Source: JAGOUB01 sp964640945
GTDB taxonomy: Bacteria > Patescibacteriota > Gracilibacteria > Peribacterales > Peribacteraceae
DNA: 64,000 nt
Direction of reading: 5' to 3'
NCBI GenBank assembly: GCA_964640945.1
Contig: CAZXIV010000001.1
Coordinates: 62,001 to 126,000, forward strand
Within the stretch, counting starts at the first letter, position 1. The number at the start of each line of letters is the position of its first letter. Shown here in pieces: positions 8,191 to 16,549 of the stretch. The position numbers and the translations under genes were made by a program. The notes below the pieces were generated by a model, which saw only the letters and a list, made by a program, of their open reading frames with translations, was not told the DNA's origin and searched no databases.

Positions 8191-8245
8191 GGACAATGAA
8201 AATTGTCTCTATCAGACAATGTACAATATTCTATATATCAGTCAA
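8191..8245 (-). promoter_or_regulatory. Promoter with repeated ATTGTC half-sites
   Basis: A perfect 7-bp inverted repeat (ATTGTCT at 8202-8208, AGACAAT at 8214-8220) and a third half-site GGACAAT at 8191-8197. TTGACT (8240-8245) with a 16-bp spacer to TACATT (8218-8223) could be the promoter of the 118-aa gene, so a repressor bound to the repeat would cover its -10. Confidence 0.45.
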
Positions 8246-8295
8246 ACAACTGGGTCTAAAAGCATGGGACGTGATCCGATAGAGGGTGAAAATAA

Positions 8296-8324
8296 TTGCT
8301 CAAAATGGCAGTTAGTGCTATAAT
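8296..8324 (+). promoter_or_regulatory. Consensus promoter of the 644-aa orphan gene
   Basis: TTGCTC (8296-8301), a 17-bp spacer and perfect TATAAT (8319-8324). The start codon at 8350 follows after about 19 transcribed bases without a Shine-Dalgarno sequence. Confidence 0.75.
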
Positions 8325-8349
8325 TTTGAGAAACCAATACCCACCCTTT

Positions 8350-10284
8350 ATGTCAATTGCTCCTCCCCTTCCGGGCCGTGTTACGCGCGATGAACTCGTG
8401 GGGAGTGAGCGCGAAATCGCCGATCTCAACGCCGGACGTGAGGCGGCCGACAGTGTGCTCATCGAACGCATTGAGAACTACCATGGCTCCGTCCGCGGTC
8501 GTTTAGGTGCAATTCTGACATTGGGGTACGTCGGTACCGAACGCGCCAACCTTGATCGGGCTGTAGCCGAACGTGCCGCGAGTCTTAAGCAGGGTCGCGG
8601 CCAAGGGCAAGTGATCGCCCCGCTGAAGGCGCTCGCCGCCAAGGCCGACTCCAAGCTCGAGGCTCTGCGCGATATCGACCGCGGCTACCAGCATGTGATC
8701 GACTACTATCAGAACCAGATTCGCCTCAAGACCCCCGAGGGCGGCTACCGCGTCCAGAGGATGTGGCGCCGCCTTGTTGGCCCCGGCCGCGAGGTGCGCG
8801 AGGCCGAGCGTAAGTTGGCCCTGGCGAGCACCGCTCGCGCCAGTCGGGCCGCTAAGCTGGCACCGGATCCGCGCGAGCAAATGCGCCGCGAGATCGCCGC
8901 GAACGACCGTGATATTCGCTTACTTCTTCTGCGCGTCGCTCCGAGTTTGAGCCCGCGCGTGCCGGCGTTGCTCCAAGCGCTGGCCGCCGGTGACGACAAG
9001 CCTCTCGAGGCCGCGCTGAGGGCTGAACAAGTGTCCACCGATGACTCTAACCAGGTGATGGCGTTGGCCGAGAACCTGCGTGGCGAATACGCCGGCGTCG
9101 GTAGGCGGGTACTGGGGGCGCTCGGCACCATTGCCACCTTGGGCTACAGCAAGAAGACGCGAGCGCTCGCCAGGGGTGCCCAGAACGAGCGCGGTATCGA
9201 GCTGGCCACGTACTACAGCCGCCAAGCCGACGAACGCGCCGTCTACGAGATGCTCTCGGTCGCCGGTCAGGTGCGCGTGCTGCCGTCGCTGCCCATCGGC
9301 ACTGTCCTCACCATTAGCGGCCAGCAGATGGCGATCGAAAGACTCCAGGAAAAGAAGGGCCGCCGGGCTATTCGTTTGATACAGGTGAATGAACCGCGCC
9401 GGGTGTTCCTCCTTGATATTACAGAACCAGATAGCCCCATCCTCCGCCGCGCCGTCAACGGCGGTAAAGAGTTGCCCTACCGCGCCTACCGCGATGCCGG
9501 CAGCCGCTTGCCTGCCTTTGGCCCGCGCGACGAGCGTGCCGTCGACGGTGATGGGCGCGAGTCTCTGTTGGCGGCGACACTGGCGGCGGTTGCCGCCGGC
9601 AATGGAGATGCGGCTCGGGCCAGCATCAACGACCTTAACAACTTATTGAGCACCACCGCCGTCTCCATCGATCCGCGTGCCCTCCAAGACGACCGCACTC
9701 TTCTGGTCGCCAATCTCAATACTCGCTTCCGGGCCGCCGGTTCGTCGGCGCAAGTCCGTCTGGTCCAGGAAGCTATCCAGCTAGAGATGCCGGTGCCGTC
9801 TCCTGCTCCCACCCCTGTTGTACCAGTTCCCACTCCTGCGCCCACTCCTATTCCTGTCCCGCTTGCACCGGTTCCCACCCCGGCGGTGGTACCCGTCGCT
9901 CCTGTGGCGGATCCGATCTCGGCCGCGCCTTCTCTGGAAAGCCAGCGCAAAGCTACCAGTGGTGCGCTCAATAGTTTGGCAGGTGACTTACGGACGCTAA
10001 ATGCCGAGCACCGTCTTCCCGAGAATCACAATGCTGTCTGGTGGAACGCTCACCGCGAAAACTACATCAACGTGCGTGAGGCGTGTCTGCATGTGATTCA
10101 CCAAGCTAGCGCCCACGAGACTGACTCACGTGAACAGGACATCCTTCTGAAGCTTGCTAATCGGGTGACGGATACCTTCCAGCAAAACGGCGATTTCCCC
10201 GGCGGGCACCCGGCCATCGATTCGCTCCTCGACGATCTCGCCGACGTCAGCCGCACGCTGCAGCCGGCCGCCGCCATCTCTTAA
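8350..10284 (+). CDS. Large orphan protein with internal duplication and Pro-rich linker
   Basis: 644 aa, not recognised, no signal peptide or membrane segment. Two stretches resemble each other: residues ~37-83 (GRLGAILTLGYVGTERA) and ~236-287 (VLGALGTIATLGYSKKTRA), each followed by a charged helix, which suggests a tandem duplicated domain. Residues ~480-520 are a linker of Pro, Thr, Val and Ala (PAPTP repeats) before a helical C-terminal domain of about 100 residues. The ATG at 8350 is chosen because the consensus promoter would transcribe it but not the upstream ATG. The stop shares TTAA with the convergent methyltransferase gene. Confidence 0.7.
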   Translation: MSIAPPLPGRVTRDELVGSEREIADLNAGREAADSVLIERIENYHGSVRGRLGAILTLGYVGTERANLDRAVAERAASLKQGRGQGQVIAPLKALAAKADSKLEALRDIDRGYQHVIDYYQNQIRLKTPEGGYRVQRMWRRLVGPGREVREAERKLALASTARASRAAKLAPDPREQMRREIAANDRDIRLLLLRVAPSLSPRVPALLQALAAGDDKPLEAALRAEQVSTDDSNQVMALAENLRGEYAGVGRRVLGALGTIATLGYSKKTRALARGAQNERGIELATYYSRQADERAVYEMLSVAGQVRVLPSLPIGTVLTISGQQMAIERLQEKKGRRAIRLIQVNEPRRVFLLDITEPDSPILRRAVNGGKELPYRAYRDAGSRLPAFGPRDERAVDGDGRESLLAATLAAVAAGNGDAARASINDLNNLLSTTAVSIDPRALQDDRTLLVANLNTRFRAAGSSAQVRLVQEAIQLEMPVPSPAPTPVVPVPTPAPTPIPVPLAPVPTPAVVPVAPVADPISAAPSLESQRKATSGALNSLAGDLRTLNAEHRLPENHNAVWWNAHRENYINVREACLHVIHQASAHETDSREQDILLKLANRVTDTFQQNGDFPGGHPAIDSLLDDLADVSRTLQPAAAIS

Positions 10285-10742
10285 CGCGCCAGGCAGCGCA
10301 GCTGGTAGAGCGCCACGCCGGCGGCCACCGAGACATTGAGTGATTCCTTGAGCCCGCGCATGGGGATCTTGGCCGCGGCTGCGCATTTCTTAAGAAGTGC
10401 GTCCTCCACGCCGCCCAGTTCGTGTCCCACGACCAGGCAGGTCTTGGGCGCGGTCGGCAGGTCGGTGAGTTCGACGGCGTCAGCTGTCAGTTCGAGCGCC
10501 ACCAGTCGCCAACCGTCGGCTAAGAGTCGGTCTGCCACCGCGAGTGGATCGGGATCGTGGTCCCACGGCACCCAGGCGTCGGCGCCGAGCGAGACCTTGG
10601 CGATTTCCTTGCGCGGCGGCGTGCCGGTGTAGCCGGCGAGATGCACGAACTCCACGCCGAACGCGTCGGCGGTGCGGAACATCGAGCCCACGTTCCAAAG
10701 TGAGCGGATATTCGGCAGCAGCAGGCGCAGGCGCGGTTCCAT
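10281..10742 (-). CDS. SpoU/TrmH-family RNA 2'-O-methyltransferase
   Basis: 153 aa, the size of a minimal SPOUT methyltransferase without extra RNA-binding domain. It has motif 1 NVGSMFRTADAFG (residues 17-29, with the catalytic Arg), motif 2 VVGHELGGV (104-112), and motif 3 IPMRGLKESLNVSVA (126-140), which form the knotted SAM pocket. It would methylate ribose in tRNA or rRNA; the site cannot be told. Its ATG shares one base with the frr stop (TGATG), so it is translationally coupled in a pyrH-frr-spoU order. Confidence 0.88.
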   Translation of the reverse strand: MEPRLRLLLPNIRSLWNVGSMFRTADAFGVEFVHLAGYTGTPPRKEIAKVSLGADAWVPWDHDPDPLAVADRLLADGWRLVALELTADAVELTDLPTAPKTCLVVGHELGGVEDALLKKCAAAAKIPMRGLKESLNVSVAAGVALYQLRCLAR

Positions 10743-11287
10743 CAGACTTTCATGAGTTCCTCCGACTTCTTGTCCTTGGATTCGTCGATGGCGTCGTTGG
10801 CCTTGTCGACTTCCTTCTGGAGGGCTTCGATGAGGGTTTCCTTCACGTCCTCGTCCTTTTCCTGCTTGATGGCGTCCTGCGCGTTCTGGCGCGCCTTGCG
10901 CACCGAGATGCGCGCTTCTTCGGCCAGCTGCGAGACAACCTTGGTGAGCTGCTCACGGCGCTCCTGCGTGAGCGAAGGCAGCGACAAGCGGATCACATGG
11001 CCGTCGCTGTTGGGCGTGGCGCCGATGTCGGCCTGCGAGAGGGCTTTCTCTACCGCCTGCATGATGGACGGATCCCACGGCTGGACGGTGATGGTGCGCG
11101 CGTCCTGCACGCCGATGCCGGCCACGTTCTTGAGGGCCTGCTTTTGGCCATACGCTTCCACCATCACGTGCTCCACGAGGGCGGCGCTGGCGCGGCCGGT
11201 CTGGAGTTTGCCGAACTCCTGCTGGAGGTGGGCGAAAACTTTGGCGAGGTCCTGGAGGAAAGAAGCGAGACGGGGGTCGTTGCTCAT
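10742..11287 (-). CDS. frr: Ribosome recycling factor
   Basis: 181 aa, the normal RRF length. The protein splits post-termination ribosomes with EF-G. The sequence shows the long-helix domain with GRASAALVEH, the NPWD-like loop VQPWDPS, the RLSLPSLTQERREQL hinge region, and VRKARQNA. An ATG at 11323 would add 12 residues, but 11287 fits the family and has TACACT ending 6 nt before it, so a leaderless mRNA is expected. It lies downstream of pyrH, as in most bacteria. Confidence 0.95.
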   Translation of the reverse strand: MSNDPRLASFLQDLAKVFAHLQQEFGKLQTGRASAALVEHVMVEAYGQKQALKNVAGIGVQDARTITVQPWDPSIMQAVEKALSQADIGATPNSDGHVIRLSLPSLTQERREQLTKVVSQLAEEARISVRKARQNAQDAIKQEKDEDVKETLIEALQKEVDKANDAIDESKDKKSEELMKV

Positions 11288-11293
11288 GCCCTG

Positions 11294-11299
11294 AGTGTA
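11294..11299 (-). promoter_or_regulatory. -10 of frr, predicted leaderless
   Basis: TACACT on the minus strand, followed by 6 nt and the frr ATG. It lies in the short gap after pyrH, giving frr its own promoter. Confidence 0.5.
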
Positions 11300-11329
11300 C
11301 CGCGCGGGCGCGCTTCTCGACAAACGGGC

Positions 11330-12043
11330 TTAGCGGGCGCTGACGATGGTACCGATTGGCTTATTCTGGCAGGCCTGCAGCAGAGCTTTCTCATCTTTAA
11401 AGTTGAAGACGCGGATGGGCAGCTCTTGGTCGCGGCACAAGCTGAAGGCGGCTTGGTCCATCACGGCCAGGTTGCGCTCGATGGCTTGGTCGTACGTCAG
11501 GTGTTTCTGCAACTTGGCCTTGGGGTCTTTGCGTGGGTCGCGGTCGTAGATACCGTCGACGTTGGTGGCCTTGAGGAGCACGTCGCAGTTGAGTTCGAGC
11601 GCGCGCAGCGCCGCGGCGGAGTCGGTGGTGAAGTAGGGCTGCCCGATGCCGCCGGCGCAGATGATGATGCGGCCTTTCTCCAGGTGGCGGATGGCGCGGC
11701 GACGGATGTACGGCTCAGCCAATTGGGGCACGTCGACGGCCGACATCACGCGCGTCTGCGACCCCATCGATTCCAGCTCAGCCTGCAACGCGACACTGTT
11801 CATGATAGTGGCGAGCATGCCCATGGCGTCCGAGGCCGTGCGTTCGATGCCCGAACCCTTGGTGTCGCGGTAGCGCCAGATGTTACCGCCGCCCACGACG
11901 ATCACGAGCTCATAGCCCTTTTTATGTACCGCGCGGATACGCTTTGCGACGGCATGGAGCGTGGGCTGGTCGATCCCCTGCCCGGCGCCGGCGCGCGAAA
12001 GCGACTCGCCGGAGAGCTTGAGCATGATGCGCTTGTATCCCAT
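11330..12043 (-). CDS. pyrH: UMP kinase
   Basis: 237 aa, a hexameric amino-acid-kinase-fold enzyme that phosphorylates UMP to UDP. Visible motifs are the N-terminal LKLSGESL phosphate-binding loop, VVGGGNIWR, the GMLATIMNS helix, and CAGGIGQPYFTTDSAAA near the UMP site, with LLKATNVDGIYDRDP typical of the family. It precedes frr, a conserved bacterial neighbourhood. The upstream DUF4870 gene ends 2 nt before it, so both are probably on one transcript. Confidence 0.96.
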   Translation of the reverse strand: MGYKRIMLKLSGESLSRAGAGQGIDQPTLHAVAKRIRAVHKKGYELVIVVGGGNIWRYRDTKGSGIERTASDAMGMLATIMNSVALQAELESMGSQTRVMSAVDVPQLAEPYIRRRAIRHLEKGRIIICAGGIGQPYFTTDSAAALRALELNCDVLLKATNVDGIYDRDPRKDPKAKLQKHLTYDQAIERNLAVMDQAAFSLCRDQELPIRVFNFKDEKALLQACQNKPIGTIVSAR

Positions 12044-12044
12044 C

Positions 12045-12548
12045 TTAGGCGGGTGTGGAGGGAGGGGTGGGGGTGGGCGGCGTGGCTGGCGGATTTGAGG
12101 GCGTAGGTTTCGTTTCGTGGGGGGCGGTCTTGGGCACGTGGCTCATCACCGAGTGCCAGAATTTGCCGAGGAAAGCGACAATACTCTGCCAATCCGCCCG
12201 GAGCTGTTTCCAGTCGAAACGCGAGAGCGCGGCGACCAGCGGCAGATTGGTCCATTTGCCTTGGGCGGCGTTCATAAAACCAAAGGCACTCGCAATCAGG
12301 ACGAGCAGCATGAGGAGGCGGCTCACCACCGGCACCACCAGACAGAGGAGACTGACGACAAAGAGCGTCACACCCTGGCGTGCGTGAAAGCGAGCGAAGG
12401 GCGAGTCCTTACGCGACCAATAGACGACGAGTGAAAGGATCCAAAGGTACGAGAGGGCAGCGAGGTCCTTATTTTTGGCAATGTCTTCCTCGGGTGTGAG
12501 AGGCTTTTGGGGGGCGGGCGGTTCGGGAGTCGGGGTGGGATTGTTCAT
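12045..12548 (-). CDS. DUF4870-like membrane protein
   Basis: 167 aa. After a Pro-rich N-terminus come about three membrane helices with the family hallmark FARFHARQGVTLF between the first two, then a Pro/Thr-rich cytoplasmic tail. The molecular function is unknown; related proteins are small integral membrane proteins. The ATG at 12548 is chosen because it follows TATACT by 7 nt; longer upstream starts read through the promoter. Confidence 0.75.
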   Translation of the reverse strand: MNNPTPTPEPPAPQKPLTPEEDIAKNKDLAALSYLWILSLVVYWSRKDSPFARFHARQGVTLFVVSLLCLVVPVVSRLLMLLVLIASAFGFMNAAQGKWTNLPLVAALSRFDWKQLRADWQSIVAFLGKFWHSVMSHVPKTAPHETKPTPSNPPATPPTPTPPSTPA

Positions 12549-12555
12549 CAGACGG

Positions 12556-12561
12556 AGTATA
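12556..12561 (-). promoter_or_regulatory. -10 of DUF4870-pyrH transcript, predicted leaderless
   Basis: TATACT on the minus strand, 7 nt before the ATG at 12548. It probably drives the DUF4870 gene and pyrH. Confidence 0.55.
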
Positions 12562-12760
12562 CACCTCGGACTGGAAGTTAGGCGGATTCCCTCGGTATTC
12601 TTCGGTGACGCCCTGCCCTTGACTCCATCTCGTTTGCGGGCAGTCTGGCGTACTTCTTCCGTATACCCATCCGCCATCTGCATCACGTCCGAAATCTATC
12701 CGCCTGGCCCCTAAAATCCGCCGGATCCTTCCTCCTAATACTCCCGTTCCGCTTCCTCCA

Positions 12761-14233
12761 ATGACTCTCCTTGCACCCCACAACAATGGCGAACTGACTC
12801 CGGTGGCCGAGGAGCGGGTGGTGGAAGTTGCCGCTGTCCCTAAGGCGTTTTGCGAACCTGCTTTTCCGCCCGAGGTTGCCGCCGCTTTCAACACTCTGGA
12901 AGAAGCCGCCCGTGAGCGCGAGATTCCCGGCCTGCAGCAGATGGTTGCCGGTCTGCGTGCGCTCTTCTTGGCGACGCAAGATCCCCTCCCCGAGACGCCG
13001 GCTGTCGCCGAACTGCCGGCCGAGGTAGCGGCGCCTGCGCCCGAGAAGACGACCGTCGCGATCGAGGAGGCGCCGGCAATCCCCGCCATTGTTTTCGAAT
13101 CCGCTCCGACGTCGTTGGCCGCAAAGCCGTCGCTCCCGGCGTTGGTTGTGCCGGTGGTGGAGCTTGCCGTTCCGCTTCTTCCTGAGGCGCCATTGCCTCT
13201 GCCCGGACGGCGTATTGATGAGCTCATTCTCGACCATTTCACCACGAAGGTGGCGCTGCGAGACTTCGTGCTGGCGCCGCCCATCGGCCTGCCTGAAGCC
13301 GATCTCTCCCTTGAGTCGACGGTGGCGCATGTGGAGCAGTGGGTGCGGATGTCGTACCAGCAGGGCGAGGCCATCGTGCCGACGGTGCGGGAGTGCGGTT
13401 GGCTCATCGACGAATGCGTGCGCGCATTCGCGGCCGACGATGTGGAGAGCCACTTTGCCACCGACGGTCACCTTTGGCGCGTGGGCGCGCAGGTCGTGTG
13501 TCGCTACTGTGCCGAAGAGAGAGCGGGCGAGTTGAGCTGGGATACGCTGCGCCAGCGCCTGTACTGGGCGATGGAAAAGGAGCTCGCCTGCCGTCGCGCT
13601 TTGGTACTTCGTCAGCACGGTCGGCTCTCCCAGCGGCTGCGCCTGCACCCGGAAGACAGGCAGGAACTCGCGCGCCAAGGCCTGGCCTGGGCGCTGCAGC
13701 ACGCCGAGCTCCAGGGCGACGACCAAGAGACCGGCGTCACCGCCAAGCACATCTTCTCGCTGCTCGCTGACAACGTCTGCCAGTCGCTGTTCCACTTCCG
13801 CGCCGGCGGTTCGCTGACGTTCCACGAGTACGTGGTGCGCGGTTTCAACATGCGGCTCAAGCGCTACCGCGAGCAAGGCAATCCCGACATCGACAACGCC
13901 ATTGTAGGGATGGACTTCCCCTTGGCTGCTGCCAGCCAGCCGGTGGTCGTGGATGGCATCGAGCGGGGCGAGTACCAGATCACCCTGCCGCCGCGCGTGC
14001 GGCCGTATTGGTGGTGGATCAAGCAGATCCGCCAGTCACAGCAATTCCTCGGGGCCCTGACGATCGAGCAGGTGCGCAACATCGGCTTCTGGATCGTGCA
14101 CGACGTGCAACTCCAGGAGTTGGCCATCGACCAAGAGGAAGCCGAGATCGAACGTCGCTTTCGGGCCGAGATCCTCGCTCCGGACGGTGAGTGGGAGCCG
14201 ATCGCCTTGAAACACAGTCCGCATGGACGATGA
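12761..14233 (+). CDS. Orphan 490-aa protein with Ala/Pro-rich N-terminal region
   Basis: Not recognised. Residues ~1-150 are low-complexity, rich in Ala, Pro, Val and Glu and probably unstructured. Residues ~155-480 look folded and helical, with a CRYC pair near residue 248 and several Trp residues (RPYWWWIKQIRQSQQFLG near 408-425). There is no signal peptide or membrane helix. A TAATAC -10-like hexamer lies just upstream, followed by a pyrimidine-rich leader without Shine-Dalgarno. It is transcribed divergently from the DUF4870-pyrH operon. Confidence 0.65.
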   Translation: MTLLAPHNNGELTPVAEERVVEVAAVPKAFCEPAFPPEVAAAFNTLEEAAREREIPGLQQMVAGLRALFLATQDPLPETPAVAELPAEVAAPAPEKTTVAIEEAPAIPAIVFESAPTSLAAKPSLPALVVPVVELAVPLLPEAPLPLPGRRIDELILDHFTTKVALRDFVLAPPIGLPEADLSLESTVAHVEQWVRMSYQQGEAIVPTVRECGWLIDECVRAFAADDVESHFATDGHLWRVGAQVVCRYCAEERAGELSWDTLRQRLYWAMEKELACRRALVLRQHGRLSQRLRLHPEDRQELARQGLAWALQHAELQGDDQETGVTAKHIFSLLADNVCQSLFHFRAGGSLTFHEYVVRGFNMRLKRYREQGNPDIDNAIVGMDFPLAAASQPVVVDGIERGEYQITLPPRVRPYWWWIKQIRQSQQFLGALTIEQVRNIGFWIVHDVQLQELAIDQEEAEIERRFRAEILAPDGEWEPIALKHSPHGR

Positions 14234-14242
14234 CGTGTGAGA

Positions 14243-14318
14243 TGGTGCCCCGGGCAGGAATCGAACCGGCGACCAACAGCTTAGAAGGCTGCTGCTCTAT
14301 CCACTGAGCTACCGGGGC
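14243..14318 (-). tRNA. tRNA-Arg(UCU)
   Basis: A 76-nt cloverleaf on the minus strand: acceptor GCCCCGG pairs with CCGGGGC, D-arm TAGCTCAGTGGATAGAGC, anticodon stem GCAGC/GCTGT with loop CTTCTAA (UCU), T-arm GGTTCGATTCC, discriminator A and encoded CCA. Its 5' half recurs at 14400-14418. Confidence 0.95.
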
Positions 14319-14399
14319 ATGTGACAGGTGGGAGAAAGAACAATGTACCCAATCGAGCTCAGTTCTTTTGATATGCGCCTGCGCTGACGCGCAGTCGGC

Positions 14400-14418
14400 C
14401 CACTGAGCTACCGGGGCA
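14400..14418 (-). repeat. tRNA-Arg 5'-half echo
   Basis: Nineteen bases identical to 14301-14319, 99 bp outside the 5' end of tRNA-Arg. The spacer ends in a perfect inverted repeat (CTGCGC TGAC GCGCAG) next to the echo and shares CTTTT-ATA-TGCGCCT-like sequence with the spacer of the tRNA-Pro echo. Confidence 0.85.
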
Positions 14419-14491
14419 CGAATGAAACAAAGAGCGCAGGCCACCTGGCCTGACCGAGTATACAGCGCAACCGGCCGGGCCGGGTACGCTG

Positions 14492-16465
14492 TTAGCGGCG
14501 TCTCAAGACCACCGTCCAGAGGACACGGCCCAAGATTGTCACCAACGTCAGGATGAGGGCGCCTGCTACCACCGATTGGATCTGGCGCGTCGTCACCTCC
14601 GCCTCGCAGCTTGAGCTGCAGCCGTCGTCACTCTTTTTATTGCCGTCGTCGCACCACTCTTCGCCGGCCTTCACGCTGTCACCGCAGACCGTCTCGCACT
14701 TGGTACCCACACACTCATAGCCATCCTCGTTGTCGCAGATTTCGTTGCAGCCATCGCCGGCCACCTTGTTGCCGTCGTCGCAGTTCTCTTTCGCCTGGCG
14801 CTCGCCGTCGCCGCAGAACTCCTCGATGCACGCGACGGAGCAGCCATCACCATTGAGCTTATTACCGTCGTCGCAAGCTTCGGCCAGGGCGACCTGCAGC
14901 ACGCCGTCGCCACATTGGGGCAGGGAGCAGGCGTTCGTGCAGGCGTCGTTGTCCACTTGATTGCCGTCGTCGCAGCGTTCCTTCATGTCCTTCACGCCGT
15001 CCCCGCAGCGCGCCAGTTGGCAATCCAAGCGGCAGCTGTCGGCGGCGTTGGTGCTGTTCATCGGGCCATCGTCGCAGTCCTCGCCCGGCTGGACAAAGCC
15101 GTCTCCGCACGCGGCGGCCAGGCAGTTGGTCGTGCAGGCGTCGTCCTCTAGGGCGTTGCCGTCGTCGCACTCTTCCGTCGATTGCTGCACGCCGTCCCCG
15201 CAGATGGCCAGAAAGCAATCTAAGTTGCAGGCGTCGTCGTCCACTTGGTTGCCGTCGTCGCATTCCTCGCCGGCCTGCACGATTCCGTCGCCGCAGCTGG
15301 GCGTCTTGCAGGCGGTAGTGCAGCCGTCGTTCTCTACCTGGTTGCCGTCGTCGCACTGCTCAGCTTCGTCCGTCACGCCGTCGCCGCAGCTGGCGAGTTT
15401 ACAGCTGAGACGGCAGGCACCGGGTACTTCGTCGCTGTTAAAGGCGCCGTCGTCGCATTGTTCGGGTTTCTCGGGGATGTCGTTGCCGCAGATGGCGGCC
15501 GATTTTGTCTCTTGGCTGCATTTCTGCGAACAGCCGTCGCCTTTGGTGAGGTTGCCGTCGTCGCACTGCTCCGTGCCTTCCAGAATGTGGTTGCCGCAGA
15601 GGGCGATGGCGTTTGGCTGGCCGGTAGAGGTGGGCAACCGGGGCTTGGAGCTGACACTGCTGGAGATCGTCTCGCCGGAGCCGATTTCGGGCAGCGATGC
15701 GCCGGATCCCGTTTGGGCGGGCACAGTGGTACCAGAGCCGGTCTGAGTGGACAGCGACGACGCGCTGGAAGAAGTTGAAGAGGGGGGGCTGCTCGCAGCG
15801 CTGGAGGTGGTGCTCTTTGCGCTGGAGACGGACATGCTCGCGGTCGAGGTCGAGGCGGTCGAGCTGATGCTGGCGCTGGTTGAGCTGGGACTAGAAACGG
15901 AGGCAGCATCGACGCTGGACGACAACGCGGACGACGTGCTGATTGAGGACGTGCTCGAAGGCAATCGTGCCGCCCCAGAGGTCGATGAGCCGGATTGTGT
16001 GCTTGCGCTAGAGGGTGAGCTGGCGGTGAGATCGGACGAGGAGCTGGTGCAGGCCGGCAGGAACACCCACCGGCAACCGCCCGTGCACTCGCCCTCCTCG
16101 TCACACTCAGGAATTTGGCAGCCACGTCCGCAGATGGGTGCCACGAGTTCGGTGCCATTCTTCTTCGGTTCGCACTCTTCGAAGCGCGAGGGGCTGATGA
16201 CGCCGTCACCGCACGAGAGCAGCTTGCAGGTTTTACCACAGTCACTGCCGCCGTTTCGGAAACCCTCGTCGCATTCTTCGCCGGCGTCTACTTTGGCGTT
16301 GCCGCAGTAGGGTTTTGGGGACGACGAGCTAATCGCCGCGGCCGTGAGTGACGGTGAGGCGGGGCCGCCGATTTCCTGGGTGTGGGCCACGACGAACGCC
16401 AGCGTCAGGACAGCCGCGAACGCGGCTATAGCGGTCTGCCGGGGTGGGTGGGTGTTGGTCTGCAC
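14492..16465 (-). CDS. DUF4215 Cys-rich repeat surface protein
   Basis: 657 aa. A hydrophobic N-terminal signal segment (about residues 10-28), then two Cys-rich repeats, a Ser/Thr-rich linker (about 140-270), ten more repeats of the form CGDGxxxxxExCDDGNxxxxDGCxxxC, and a C-terminal membrane helix followed by RRR. The repeats match the DUF4215/Myxococcus Cys-rich family; the Asp/Asn-rich CDDGN cores suggest metal (perhaps Ca2+) binding and the cysteines disulfides, so an extracytoplasmic anchored role is inferred. The start is GTG; TATACT lies 12 nt upstream, so the GAGGAG between them would sit at or before the transcription start rather than act as a ribosome-binding site. Confidence 0.85.
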   Translation of the reverse strand: MQTNTHPPRQTAIAAFAAVLTLAFVVAHTQEIGGPASPSLTAAAISSSSPKPYCGNAKVDAGEECDEGFRNGGSDCGKTCKLLSCGDGVISPSRFEECEPKKNGTELVAPICGRGCQIPECDEEGECTGGCRWVFLPACTSSSSDLTASSPSSASTQSGSSTSGAARLPSSTSSISTSSALSSSVDAASVSSPSSTSASISSTASTSTASMSVSSAKSTTSSAASSPPSSTSSSASSLSTQTGSGTTVPAQTGSGASLPEIGSGETISSSVSSKPRLPTSTGQPNAIALCGNHILEGTEQCDDGNLTKGDGCSQKCSQETKSAAICGNDIPEKPEQCDDGAFNSDEVPGACRLSCKLASCGDGVTDEAEQCDDGNQVENDGCTTACKTPSCGDGIVQAGEECDDGNQVDDDACNLDCFLAICGDGVQQSTEECDDGNALEDDACTTNCLAAACGDGFVQPGEDCDDGPMNSTNAADSCRLDCQLARCGDGVKDMKERCDDGNQVDNDACTNACSLPQCGDGVLQVALAEACDDGNKLNGDGCSVACIEEFCGDGERQAKENCDDGNKVAGDGCNEICDNEDGYECVGTKCETVCGDSVKAGEEWCDDGNKKSDDGCSSSCEAEVTTRQIQSVVAGALILTLVTILGRVLWTVVLRRR

Positions 16466-16549
16466 GGGAATCTCCTCAGTATAGCAGATGGTGATGAGTC
16501 TGTGAATGCGTCAGGGCACGTTAAAAGAGGCTTTATGAGGCCATTTCTG

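Noticed and set aside
14611..16310. Regularly spaced near-identical segments resembling a CRISPR array
   Set aside because: The repeats are the codons for the DUF4215 Cys-rich units on the minus strand; spacing varies, spacers are homologous, and no cas genes are near.
16466..16483. GAGGAG as Shine-Dalgarno sequence of the Cys-rich protein
   Set aside because: TATACT at 16478-16483 would start transcription at about the end of GAGGAG, so it would hardly be in the mRNA; the GTG start is nearly leaderless instead.
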